Shown: positions 48,236 to 59,790 of the stretch, in pieces
Numbering within the stretch: position 1 is the first letter of the stretch
Layout: every line of letters starts with the position of its first letter
Assembly: GCF_029962835.1 (NCBI RefSeq)
Contig: NC_080588.1
Coordinates: forward strand, 12,480,001 to 12,544,000
Reading direction: 5' to 3'
DNA length: 64,000 nt
Source: Magnolia sinica
Taxonomy: Eukaryota; Streptophyta; Magnoliopsida; Magnoliales; Magnoliaceae
The notes under the pieces: model-generated
The model's database searches: none
The model's input: only the letters and a program-made list of their open reading frames with translations
Told to the model about the DNA's origin: nothing
Program-made: the position numbers and the translations under genes

Positions 48236-48794
48236 GTATGATACAAGCCTTTCAAGACCTTACAAAGCCCATTCAAGGGCTTGAGATAAAAAATGCAATT
48301 GGGGAAAAAGGAAGCCTTCTAGCTCAACCTCTTCCCAATCTAAAATAGCAATATGAAGTCAGCAACCCAAGGTCTTCAAATCAAATGGAGCAAGCTAAGT
48401 CTATCACCACTCTTAGGAGTGGGAAAATAATTGACAAATATATTCCAGTAAGGGCTTAAAAGTCTAAGGACCCGGAAATAGATGAAACTGATAGACTTAA
48501 CAACACTCCACATGAGTTAAAATCGGAACCTCAAGGCAAGCCAAGTGCTCTATTTTCCCAATGGTTGATTGCACCAAAACCTTTCTATAACTCTCAGGAC
48601 ATTTTAGAGATGCTGAAACAAGTGAAGGTCAACATTCCTCTACTGGATGTTGTTAAACAAATACCTTCATATGCCAAATTTCTGAAAGATTTATATATGA
48701 CCAAAAGACAGTAAAACATCTAAAAGAAAAATATTTTTGATAGAAAAAGTGAGTCTCATTCTAAAGCAAGATGTGCCAAAGAAACACAAAGATC

Positions 48795-49429
48795 CCGGTA
48801 GCCTAACCATTGTTTATGTAATCGGGAATTACTAGATTGAGCACGCACTTCTTGACTTAGGAGCGAACATAAATCTGATCCCATACTCGGTTTACGAACA
48901 ACTGGGTCTAGTTGAATTAAAACCAACTCGGACCAGATTACAACTAGTCAATCGCCTAGTTCGTGTACTGAGAGAGGAGATTGAGGATGTGTTAGTCCAG
49001 GTTGACAAATTCTACTACCTAGTAAATTTTATCATTTTAGATACTCAACTCATCGTGGACATGAGCACTCAAATTCCCATCATCCTTGGTTGTCCATTCC
49101 TTACCACATCAAATGCAATAATTAATTATAGGAATGGAATTATGAATCTATCTTTTGGGAATATGACATTGGAGCTTAATATCTTTTTTAATATGAGCAG
49201 ACAGGTAGAGGAAGATGACGATGCGCACGATGTTAACTTAATTGATTCTTTTGTGGATGATACAACTCTAATGACCTTATCCTCTGACCCTCTAGAGACA
49301 TGCTTGGCCTACTCCCATGATTTAGATGATGATATGATTAAGGAGACAGGTGTCATGCTTGATATTGTGCCAGTACTGGAAGTTAATCGATGGAGGCTAC
49401 AATTTGAAAATTACCCCAAACTGATGTAG
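48795..49429 (+). pseudogene. Athila-like aspartic protease
   Basis: Reads LTIVYVIGNY, a stop, then ALLDLGANINLIPYSVYEQL with the catalytic Asp at 48854-48856 (DLGA replaces the common DTGA, as is usual in Athila), then VDKFYYLVNFIILDTQ and IPIILGCPFLTTSNAI. The part from 49047 to 49392 is duplicated at 51250-51594. The acidic tail (DDDAHDVNLIDSF) follows the protease. Confidence 0.85.
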
Positions 49430-49599
49430 TGCCTCTACCATTTAACCTTAAGGCACTAAAGCTTGACCTAAAACTGTTACCCTCTAAATTGAAATAGTCT
49501 ATTTAAGTCAAGATGAGACATACCCAGTGGTGATTTCGTCCCACCTTGAGTAAGAACAAGAGAGTGTACTTATCTTTACTCTCATTGAGCACAAAAGAG

Positions 49600-50515
49600 C
49601 CCTTGGATGGTCAATTGGGATCTTAAGAGAATTGATCCTTTCATTTATACTCACTGCATTTATCTAGAGATTAATGCAAAGACCTCCTGGCAACTACAAC
49701 ATAGATTAAATCCAAACATGAAGTGGTTAAAGCCGAGGTACTTAAACTATTGGATGTGGGTATTATATACCCTATATCCGATAGCCAATGGGTGAGTCCA
49801 ACTTAAGTGGTTCCTAAGAAGTCCGGAATCACCATCATAGCCAATGTTAACAATAAACACATGCCAAGTAGAGTTACTATTGGTTGGAGAATGTGCATTA
49901 ACTATAGGAAATTGAATACCGTCACAAGGAAGGACCACTTTCCTTTGTCCTTCATTGATCAAAATTTGGAAAGGCTGGCTAGTCACTCGTACTATCACTT
50001 CCTTGATGGTTATTCAGGCTGCAACTAGATAAAAATAGCCCCTGAAGATTAGGAAAAGACCACATTCACATGTCCCTTTGGCACCTTTACTTACCGAAGG
50101 ATGCCTTCGGCCTATTTAATGCCCCCACCACTTTTTTGCGATGCATAATAAGTATTTTTTTTTTACATAATGGAGCAATACGTAGAGGTCTTCATGGACG
50201 ACTTCTCTGTCTTTAGTCCATCCTTTAGCAATTGTTTAGAGAATTTTAAATGTGTGTTGAAGCAATGTGAGGAAAAGAATTTGGTACTAAATTAGGAGAA
50301 GTATCATTTCATGGTTTGTAAGGGGATTGTCCTTGGACATATCATCTCGTCCAAGGGAATTGAAGTGGATAAGGCTAAGATTGATCTCATCTCTAACTTA
50401 CCCTCACATAAGAACATACAAGATGTGCGATCCTTCGTAGGACACACTGGATTTTATAAAAGATTCATAAAGGACTTTATTCACCTCTCTCATCTCTTAT
50501 GCAATCTACTTTAAA
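49600..50515 (+). pseudogene. Athila-like reverse transcriptase
   Basis: Contains MCINYRKLNTVTRKDHFPL (49891-49947), YYHFLDGYSGCN, TFTCPFGTFTYRRMP near 50065-50105, the catalytic FMDD at 50191-50202 in VFMDDFSVF, and VLGHIISSKGIEVDKAKID. Broken by many stops and at least three frame changes. RT copies genomic RNA into cDNA in active relatives. Confidence 0.9.
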
Positions 50516-51249
50516 AGGATATACCATACGAGTGGATTGAGAAATGTCAGGAAGCTTTTTCTAAGCTCAAGGGCATGTTAACCACTACATCTATCATGTA
50601 GGCACCCGACTGGAACTTTCCTTTTAAAATTATGTGTGATGCATCTGACTACGCTCTTGGGGCTATTTTAAGCTAGAGAAAAGAGAAGAAGCCCTATGTT
50701 ATTCATTATGCAAGTAGAACTTTAAATTCTACCCAAGTGAACTACTCTACTACGGAAAAGACACTTTTAGTTGTAGTGTTCACTTTGGACAAATTTAGGT
50801 CCTACTTGATCGGATCCAAGATCATCATCTACATAGATCATGCAGCGCTCAAGTATCTTCTTTCTAAGAATGATGTTAAGCCCCACTTGATAAGATGGAT
50901 CCTTCTACTCCAGAAATTTAATTTGGAGATAAAAGATAAAAAGGGAGTAGAAAACGTAGTGGCTGACAATCTCTCGTAGCTTGATCTTCCTGATTCCCTT
51001 AAGATGACACATATAAATGACATATTCCCTGATGAACAATTGTTTAAAGTCTCCAACTTACCTTGGTTTATGTATATTGCTAATTATCTTGTCACAGGTT
51101 TCATGCCAATACATTAGACTACGCAAGATAAGAAGAAATTCTTCACCGAGGTACACAAATTCTTTTGGGATGATCCGTATTTATTTAAATATTTCTTAGA
51201 CCAAATCTTAAGGAGATGTGTGCTAGACAATGGATACCAAGGTGTCCTT
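50516..51249 (+). pseudogene. Athila-like RNase H and integrase N-terminus
   Basis: RNase H landmarks are FKIMCDASDYALGAIL (50625-50672), [13 protein letters not shown] and [19 protein letters not shown] (50737-50795), [17 protein letters not shown]. The frame then enters the integrase linker with TGFMPIH near 51098 and ILRRCVLDNGYQGVL (51206-51250), where the zinc-binding region should start. It is cut off at 51250 by the duplicated protease segment. Confidence 0.9.
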
Positions 51250-51602
51250 AACTCATCGTGGATATGAGCTCTCAAATTCTTATCATCATTAGTCACCCAT
51301 TCCTTGTTACATCAAATGCAATCATCAATTGTAGGAATGGAGTCATGAATTTATCTTTTAGAAATATGACATTGGAGCTCAATATCTTTTTCAATATGAG
51401 CAAACAGGCAGAGGATGATGACGATGCCTATAATGTAAACTTGATTGATAATTTCATTGAAGATAGAACTCTAATGACCTTATCCTCTGACCCTCTAGAG
51501 ACGTGCTTGGCCCACTCCCATGATTTAGATGATGATATGATTAGGGAGATGGGTGTCATGCTTGATACTATGCCGATACTTGAAGTTAACCAGTGGGTGC
51601 CA
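51250..51602 (+). pseudogene. Duplicated protease segment replacing the integrase core
   Basis: About 345 bp starting AACTCATCGTGGATATGAG, a diverged direct copy of 49047-49392 (shared PFLVTSNAIINCRNGVMNL and DPLETCLAHSHDLDDDMI). It sits between the integrase N-terminal region and the integrase C-terminus, so the DDE catalytic core is absent. Confidence 0.9.
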
Positions 51603-52030
51603 TGATTTAGACTTGTCTATGGGAAGGCTTGCCACTTGCCTGTGGAGTTGGAACATAAGGCCTACTAGGCTATTAAAAATCTGAACTTTAATTTGGACAA
51701 CGCTTGCTTGCTACACAAACTTCAGTTGAATGAACTTGAAGAAATTCGGAGTGACACATACGAGAACTCCAGAATCTACAAGGATAGGATGAAGGTGTTT
51801 CATGACTAACACATTCTTTGAAAATCATTCACACTAGGTCAGAAGGTCCTTTTGTATAATTCTCAGTTATATCTTTTTCTGAGTAAACTTCGATCTTGTT
51901 GGACTGGCCCTTTCACAATTACTAATGTTTATCCTCATGAGGCCATCGAGATTCAGAATCCAACCAATGTCAATGTTTTCAAAGTAAATAAACATTAATT
52001 AAAACCATTTGTTGACAAAATTTGATTTAG
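51603..52030 (+). pseudogene. Athila-like integrase C-terminus
   Basis: Reads [57 protein letters not shown] and [20 protein letters not shown], ending FKVNKH. These are standard Athila-type integrase C-terminal motifs. A few stops interrupt it. Confidence 0.9.
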
Positions 52031-52922
52031 AGGACATGTCCATACCTCTAATTGATCCTGTTTACTAGGATTGACCTCCTAGTCTGATAGAGGTATAACT
52101 AGGTTTATTACTTTTATATATATGTTTATGATAGGTTGCTTCTTGTCATTTAGGATAGTTTGCTTTTCATTGTTTATGATAGTTTACTTTCTGTTGGTTT
52201 AATTCTTGTGCTAACCCATCTTCACACCGAGACCATTGGAAAAGCCTTAAAATTCCTTCTTCAGGTATTACCTTTCCATCGTTTTCCTTTTCTTTTCATT
52301 GCCACTTTTGCATTATATGCTATTTTCTTTTACAATGAAGACAATGTAGATTTTTAGGTTGGGGATGGGGGATTAGGTAAATTAATCAGTGTTTTCTTGG
52401 TTTTGAGCAAAATTTTGGAAAATTTTTAATGTTTCAAGTTGAAATTTGTTTGGGAAGCGATGAATTGTCTACTCAAGAATGCTTTGAGTAAGATAAGATA
52501 GAGATTGAATTTTGGATTGTTGGAGTTTGATCAACTAAGTAATCTATCACCTAAGCTCTTGCGCTTAATTGATTAAGAGAAAGTTTGAATATCATGTTAA
52601 TCTAAATCACATGACACATTCTCTGTCTTCTGTAAGAGATGCTAGAAGTTCTGATTGTTAGTATGTGAATTATTGATAGATGGTGAGAATCAAGTCTAGA
52701 GAATTTTATCTACCTTAAAAGAAGAAAAGAATCAGTTAAAAAATAGTGAGATCGACAAAGAGGTCATGAAAAAGAATGAAAAGAATGAAAAATTTGGAAA
52801 AGAATGCAAAAAAAAAAAAAAGAATGAATAAAAACTGATCGTTGATAAAAATAAAAAATTGAAAAAAGAAGGAGAAGGGGATGAGTTCGGAATCAGTACT
52901 TGAGTTCCAAACCAATCTTAAA
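52031..52922 (+). other. Athila-like 3' untranslated region
   Basis: No gene. Contains TTAGGTTGGGGATGGGGGAT (52354-52373), resembling the AAGTTTGGGGGTGT tract found after pol in Athila elements, and an A-rich region at 52780-52870. Confidence 0.6.
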
Positions 52923-54154
52923 GTGATGAGTAGAGCTAGGCATTTCTGACCCAATCCGGTGGATCTGACCTGAACCGATGGCATGGATTGGTGCAGATCG
53001 AGTAGGGCCAATCAAATCCGATCATTCATTGGATCAAGTTCGAATCAATGGCCAATCCAGACTGATCCGATCCAATTGGATCTGATCTGCACAATGTTCA
53101 TTCAACACTATTTCCTGTAATGTTGTCCACTTGAGATTGGGATATACCTCATTTTTAGTTTAATATCATAAAATGATCTAGAGAAATATATGGATAGCAT
53201 GGATGAGATAAAGATGCTGGGGTCCACAGTACCGACTATTAACCATTGGCTGGTGGAAGGAGGAGTAGCCCATCCCTCTGCTGTGCTCGAGGCTCGAGGT
53301 GCATCGAGCACTGAGCTCTGACGCAGGGGAAAGGTTCTATGCCGTCCAGCTCATGGGAACTTCCCATAAGGTTGAGTTGTGTGGGTCCCACCGTGATGTG
53401 TGTCGAACATGAACACCGTGCATTTGATAAATCCCCTTTAGATTATGGGATATCCCAAAAATCAATCGTATACAGAACTCAAGTGGGCCATACCATCTAA
53501 AATCATGTGAAGACATTCCTAAAACATATAAAAGCACTTGGTGGGGCCCACCTAAAATTTGGATGCATCTGAAAGTTGGTCGACCCCTCATCCAAGTGGG
53601 ACACACATAATGGATGGTCTGGATTTGTGAACCACACCTCGGTGGGCCCAAAAAAGATCATGATGATTTAATGGGAGGGTAATTGTAACCACTCTGGTAG
53701 GTGTATGTAAGCAGACTGGCAAGTGTACCAGTACCATGCACCATGTCAGTTGGTGTATTGTCATAAGCAAGTTTTGTGGGTCCCATCATGAGGTATGTGT
53801 TATATCTGAACCATCCATCCATTTGGCGAGCTCGTCGTAAGGCTTGATTTGAAAAATAAGACAGATCTAAAGATTAAGTAGACCACACTGCAAAAAAAAA
53901 GTGGGAGTTGAACATCTACCATTGAAACGGAGGATTTGATCCGAACTGTACCCAACCCAATCTAACTCGATTTCCCTAACTGAGTTGGACTCGGTTCGGG
54001 TTAGGGTAACAGTGCGATGAATTGGATTGAGTCAAAGGACCCAGACTCGGTCCTGAATCAGATTGAGTTCAGTTAGGGCATTGAAAGTTTTGGACCGAGT
54101 AGAGTTGGACTCAATCCAGTCCGACTCAACTCGATGCCCACCTCTAGTGATGAG
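52923..54154. mobile_element. hAT-type non-autonomous element with 8-bp TSD
   Basis: Element 52931-54146 (1216 bp). Ends TAGAGCTAGGCAT and, on the other strand, TAGAGGTGGGCAT form short TIRs like those of hAT elements. GTGATGAG lies at 52923-52930 and at 54147-54154, a perfect 8-bp duplication. Subterminal parts repeat GATCCGATCC-like and GACTCGG-like words. No transposase; the interior includes related GGGTCCCACC-type repeats (53330-53680, 53765-53940). Confidence 0.85.
53765..53940. repeat. Dispersed 'gtgggtcccatcatgaggtatgtg' DNA element fragment
   Basis: TTATATCTGAACCATCCATC, AAGGCTTGATTTGAAAAATA and AGACCACACTGCAAAA match 35980-36100. Nested inside the hAT-type element. Confidence 0.65.
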
Positions 54155-54451
54155 TAAGGCTAACATGATGAACTAATAGTAATCGTATAGGAAGTAAGTT
54201 GATTTTCACTGAGCACATTGAAAAACTTGATATGCAAATTATGCTCGATTTAATGGACAAAGAATTTACTTGATTGGTTGCTTATGTGATTTGGATCTTC
54301 GTTTTCAAAATCCCACTTGCTTATCTTAATTCTACCCATTCATACTTGAGCGTGCAAAAGATTGTTTTCTGAAAGAGGTTTTGGACATTGAGCATGAGGT
54401 TTATTTCACGCATACTTTGCTTGGGACTAGCAAAATGCTTGTTGGGGATTG

Positions 54452-56242
54452 CGTTGAGAGTCAAATATTACATATTACCCCCCATTTATATCTTAGTTTT
54501 ATGAACATGATACTACTTAATGTCCTATTTTACTCATGTTTGTATTGCAAGGTGAATTTAAGAGCTTGGATTGAAAAAGGTGCTAAAAGCCTGGATTTAA
54601 AGTTCAAAGATCACCGAGGCAAAAAATGGATCATAGGAGACAAAGATTGAAGATTTCAAGGTCCCAAGATTCAAGAAAACCAAGTAGAGAAGGAAAGAAG
54701 TTGAAAGAACACGTGCAGAATTCACATTGACTGAGTCATCAATCACCGTTCGATGACATTGAAGCTACCATTCGATGACATCAAACATGGGTCGATGACA
54801 TCAAATCTATGAATGGAAATCAAGTTGGTTGCTAGCCAAATTGAAGACATTTAGATGACTTGATGGCCTGTTCGATGACTCGAAGCCTTACTCGATGACA
54901 TCGAAGTCAGTTCGATGACATCAAATTTTCTGTGGATTTTCGGCAAAACTCGCTAGACATATTGGGCACAATGTTCGATTACTCAAAGTCCTCAATGATA
55001 TCAAAAACATGTTTGATGACATCAAAGGCCTCTTCTATGACATCGAATTTATTGTAGAAATTGAATTAACTCTCTGGACTGTTTTGGACGCATTATCGAT
55101 TCCTCGAACACCTTTCGATGACATTGAAAGCATAATTGATGGCATCGAAGGTAGGATCGATGACATAGAAGGTTACACAATCTGGATAAATTTGCAACAA
55201 TGCGGAAAAAGCACGGGTTCAAGGCAGCTTCGATGACATCGAGGCAGTTCGATTTCATCGAACGATTCGCGCAGACTTACGTAGAGTTACGTGGAGTGCA
55301 TAAATTTGGGATGTTTTCCAAAATTATTAAGTCGGTTTGAAGCTTGGAACACCCAAAGTATAAGTAGGAGACCCCAGGGCATCCTTGTGGAATCATCTAG
55401 GGTTTGGAGGAGCGAAGCATAAGGGTGGAAAGCCATCGCCAAGCATTTTTCTTCCTTCTTTAATTTTTATGCTTTCTTCTAGGGTTTTAGATACAATCAT
55501 GTCTATGGTTGGCTAAACCTCTTAGCTAGGGCTAAGAGGTGAATCTTATAGCGTGATGGGATGTTTCTATTACCTTGATTCATGTTGATGTTGAACTTAC
55601 TTTGATTTTAGTTTGATATTTAAGGAATACTTTCAGTTTTTTATTGTTTATTATAACTCAAATTACAGTAGATTTGCAATAGCTTTGAGTATCTTCTTTT
55701 CCTGCTCTGTGATTGTGAAATTAGGAAATCCTGTTGGTCACCATTGTCCCTTGGGCATGGTTGGATGATGGAATCCCTTCTAATGTTCACAATTCTCCTA
55801 TGTTTAGTTGTGAGATCGGTATATCCTGCTGTTTGCCATTGTCTCCTGGGTATGGCTAGATGATGGAATCACTTCCAATCCTCATAACTCTCATCTATTA
55901 AGAATTAGATCAATGGAAGTTCAAAGTTAATCTTAATTGTTATATCTTCCAACTAGATAAAATAGGACTCTGATTCGAGTTGTGTCCTTGAATCAAACAT
56001 AGTATCTCCTTGATTACTGCAAGTGGATCCTTGGAAACCCTAGTTCCCACCTTTAAATTCTTAAGTTTTAAAATTAAATATTTCACAATTACTTCTTTAG
56101 ATTCCAGATTTAGGTTTAGATCTTCTTCTAGTTTTGATTCTAGTTAATTTCAGAATACACACGTGATTAGTCCTTATGGATTCGACCTTGGTCTCACCGA
56201 GATTATTACTACATCGCGACCCTATACTTGGGGTTGTGAACA
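54452..56242 (+). repeat. 3' LTR of Athila-like element
   Basis: Begins CGTTGAGAGTCAAATATTAC (first base T to C) and ends GTTGTGAACA. It carries about a dozen TTCGATGACATCGAA-like motifs at 54740-55270 upstream of a TATA-like AGTATAAGTAGG near 55358. Otherwise colinear with 45112-46545. Confidence 0.9.
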
Positions 56243-56247
56243 ATTAC

Positions 56248-57446
56248 CCCACTAGATGTGTTCATGCATGTAGGGCTTCCCTCCTACGATGCACGTGTAC
56301 CAAATGTTGAGACTCTTCCAGCTGTCACGGATGCTGACAGGATGAATCTTCTCGGTGCTATTCCTCCCAGCTCAGAGTTCTACTATAATTAATTCACACT
56401 TCGATGGTTGATAGCTACCTTTATGCACATCATCCCGGAGGATGATCAGACAACCATCTTCAAGGCCCGAGCCATGATGATGTTCCTCTTGGACTCTCTC
56501 ATATTCTGTCATGGTAATGAGAGAATGAATCCTAGATTACTTTTTCTGCTGGAGGACATCTCGTTCCCATACAACTACAACATGGCTCTTTTGGCTCATC
56601 TATACCACGGCCTGAACAAAGTTAGCTGTGACAATCACTCTTTAACCGGGTTTTGGTCCATCATCAAGGCGACTGTCACTTCTTTAGCCTAATTTCTCGA
56701 TCTCTTAAATTGTAACCATGCTCGTTTCTCTTCTTGTTTAATCCTCAAACTTGCTTTTATGACCATTTTCCACACATTTCCCTACCTTGAGGGATCAGGA
56801 TCCTCTTCGTTGCCGCTTCATGTTGTGGTGGCCTGAGAATCGTTATCCTGTCCCATGGATATCAGAAGATAGCTGGCGGGCCGATATTAATAACCTCACC
56901 CAAAATGAATTAAGTGTTTCTCTTAGATCTCTGACTGTCATCGAATGATGATTTTTTACCCTTTCCCAGTTTCAAATGACGTCATATGCTCGTCTTTGCA
57001 TGTTCTCAACCTTGTTGGTTGGGGTAACTTTTGAGGCGTCTCGTTGGCGTCGCCTTCTTTCCGATCCTAATACTTACAGATGGTGTCTAAGCAAACGACT
57101 GTTCGGTCAACTTACTGGGGTTCTGTATGTGCCTTTTTCACCACCCCCGGAGCTGACCCTTTTTGGTCTCATAGCTACTGGTAGCTTCACTGGGATGTGT
57201 GCACTTGATTTCATCATGCATGATAGGGATTATGCTTTATGGTACTGTCAATTTGGCATGGGGTTGACCTATCCTCCTCTCTTTGCTCCCCAGCGGGGTC
57301 ACCGATATGCGGGTAGCTTGGTGATGGCTCCTTTGACTGATGAGTTTGATGCGGGCAACAAGAGAGAGTTGATGATGACAACTAAGTGGGTCATCTATAA
57401 GGGCTTCAGTGCGCATCCCATCCTTTTTCAGCAGCTTTGTACATGA
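56248..57446 (+). pseudogene. Plant mobile domain gene, 3' part
   Basis: Directly after the target duplication the frame reads LDVFMHVGLPSYDARVPN, an in-frame TAA at 56390, LRWLIATFMHIIPEDDQ, RAMMMFLLDSLIF and MALLAHLYHGLNKVSCDN, matching the aminotransferase-like plant mobile domain (PF10536 type), including the L-A-H-L-Y motif. Further pieces are 56775-56948 (HFPTLRDQDPLRCRFMLWW), and 56976-57446 (157 codons, unrecognised but open). It continues the gene split at 45111. Strand is opposite to the Tat-like LTR at 36430-38196. Confidence 0.75.
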
Positions 57447-58037
57447 TTTTCTCTTTTATTCTTTTTTAAAGGATCAGGCACTTGTACTTGTATGGCCTAG
57501 ATGATATTGATAAATGAAATGTACCTTCTTTGCTTCAGATCTTGGTCACTTGATGTATATTCTAGATGTCTTTGGTCTTAAGGAAGCTGATTAATGGCAT
57601 GGATCATGTCTTAGTGATGCTTTGATGGTCTGGATCATTCGGATCCATCTTAATTGTGATTTGGGCACTTTCGGGTCTGACATGCCTATTTTGGGCCCAC
57701 ATCTTCATGATTGGTCACTTGGAGAAGGTTTTGGACATTGTTGATCATATTCTAGCCAAAGTAGAGATTCATTCGAAGTATTAACGACAACCAGGGTGCC
57801 TCCGACTAATGTCACATGTCTTTTTCACTTACCGCGACCCTAAGATCCAATCCTACGGAAGTGGGTTAGAATGTATAGACTAGAGGCAACATGGTTGCTG
57901 CCGGTCCTTCATCAGGTGAGCTACTTTGGCTTTTTCTACTTTGACAAAACATGCCTTTCTTTTATCTCTTTAGCACATTCTCTGCTTCAAACATTCGGCC
58001 CCTAATCATGGATTCATCTTTTGTCTTCTCCTCCTTT
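57447..58037. other. Gene-free stretch between PMD gene and Tat-like LTR
   Basis: No supported gene. 57881-57912 (AGGCAACATGGTTGCTGCCG) echoes 43178-43200 and 37750-37775. Confidence 0.5.
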
Positions 58038-58660
58038 TAGAGCATAAATTTATGGAGAAAACATGAAGAAATTGGGAATTGATATACTTTGGTTGCGTGG
58101 CGCGCAATAGAGTATTGATAATAGTCCATTACGCTTCACGAATGGAGATTTCTTGATTGCACAATAATACCCTTCCTCTCTCTTTATTTGCAACATGCGA
58201 AGACCCCAGAAGCTAGCAAAAGACTAGAAAGTTCTCCAAATTTTGCAAGGTATTTGAGGATGCCTGTTGTGCGGTGCGCAATCGGGTGGTCGTGCAATGG
58301 TGAACCTAGTATTCATAATATGGTGCGCAATGACCTCTTGTTCATGATTTGTACCTTTGTGATTCTTCCAAGAGTTTGGTTGATTTGAAAGAAAATGAAC
58401 TTTTGAAGGATCAAGAAGATCGACAAGGAGATATCGTTTGTGACACATATCATTTCCACACAATAGTTTCTGCATTCGAAAGATCATGCCAAGAATCGAA
58501 ATGCTGCCAAAATCGATATTCGAACATATTCGATTATTGTGTTTTTTGAAAATGTATACTTTATTTTGGAATCAAGGGAAACACAAGGATGTAAACAAAA
58601 TCTAGAATCAATAAAACATTTCATGACGATTGTTTCTCTCATTCTTTCTTTGTTAACTAT
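58038..58660 (+). repeat. 5' LTR of Tat-like element (end approximate)
   Basis: Starts at TAGAGCATAAATTTATGG. The 3' limit is inferred from the beginning of integrase coding at 58664; AATAAA at 58609 may be the polyadenylation signal. Confidence 0.5.
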
Positions 58661-58663
58661 TGA

Positions 58664-58909
58664 ATAATATCTGCCGCTTTTGATAAGAAAGCCAAGCATC
58701 GCTCTTTTAAGAAAGGCGATATTGTATTAATGCTGAAAAGAGCCATCGTGGTCACTCCTAGAACTAGGGGCAAATTCGACCATAAATGGGATGGTCCATA
58801 TGCAATAACTGAAGTATACTCGAACGGAGCCAATCGAGTCGTAGATTAAAATGGGCAAGGTATTAAAATACCCGTCAATGCTCACTTCATCAAAAAATAT
58901 CATCCTTGA
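58664..58909 (+). pseudogene. Gypsy integrase C-terminus
   Basis: 82 codons with AAFDKKAKHRSFKKGDIVL, GKFDHKWDGPYAITEVYSNG and VNAHFIKKYHP before TGA. This is the typical end of Ty3/gypsy integrase without chromodomain (GKF-x-x-x-W-x-GPY and N-A-x-x-L-K-x-Y). One internal TAA. It marks the retroelement's coding strand as plus. AAAAGGGGGCAAGAC at 58961-58975 looks like a polypurine tract. Confidence 0.85.
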
Positions 58910-59189
58910 AGATAAAAGAAGTTTTGATTGTGAAGATTCTAGGGAAAATCTATCCTAATCAAAAGGGGGCAAGACATATAGTATGGTGAAAAAACCTTAA
59001 CAAATGAAAAGCTATGTATTCTTCTCCATATATGAATGAAAAGACATTCACAAGCATATCACAATTCTTTGAAAGAAAGCTCTCTAGATTAATAAAATAT
59101 TATCGCCCATTATCGTTGCTTATCACCGTTGATCATCGCCAAGCCGATACATTACTCTAATTACAAATATTATCATAATTTATCATTTA

Positions 59190-59790
59190 CGACAGTGGAG
59201 AGCACCCATGAGGCCAACCATGCATAAGCCCTACATTATCAGTAATTAAAATTTGTCATTTACAGTAGTGGAGAGTGCCCATGAGGCCAACCACACGTAA
59301 GCCCTATATTATTAGTAATGACGATTCATCATATGGCAGCAGTGAAAAGCCAATGACCCTAAAAAGTCTGTTAAGGCAATCACATGCTTAGACCCATGCA
59401 GGCAGTGGAGAGCGCCCATCAGGCCAACCACGCGTGAGACCAATGTTGTTTGTTTAGCTTCTGACAGCACCATGAGGAAAGATAAAAGAAAATGCCCTTT
59501 CATGAATGGGTTAGACCTTGAAGGTGAAGAATAAGCAAGTTACAATGTGTGCTCTTTGGCTTGTTCATAGATAGGCCAACCATGCGTAAGAACCCCCAAA
59601 TTCCCGGCTTGATAGGCCAACTCATGCAGAAAGGTCGACCTCTAAATGAGCTACCCCCTCATCGATGGATTGGTAGCCTTGGATTTGGTACCTAAATAGG
59701 TAGCCTTGTGCATCCCGTGAACTCTAGAGAGTTAATGTGGCCAACCCTACATGTAAAATCTACCAAGTTTACCATGGCCAACCCTACATG
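59190..59790 (+). repeat. Tandem repeats with AGGCCAACCATGCGTAAG
   Basis: GTGGAGAGCACCCATGAGGC followed by CAACCATGCATAAGCC recurs at 59200, 59265 and 59400, with shorter forms at 59573, 59620 and 59735. Spacing 60-140 bp. Tat elements often carry tandem repeats in this region. Confidence 0.7.

Larger units (their letters stand above)
45107..56247 (+). mobile_element. Athila-like Ty3/gypsy retrotransposon with TSD ATTAC
   Basis: Element 45112-56242 (11131 bp) with two LTRs, a PBS and degenerate gag, protease, reverse transcriptase, RNase H and integrase C-terminus in Ty3/gypsy order. ATTAC lies at 45107-45111 and at 56243-56247. Protease with DLGA and the spacing of gag motifs point to the Athila lineage. 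Stops and frameshifts occur throughout, the integrase core is missing, and a hAT-type element is inserted near the 3' end. It lies within a PMD gene. Confidence 0.95.
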
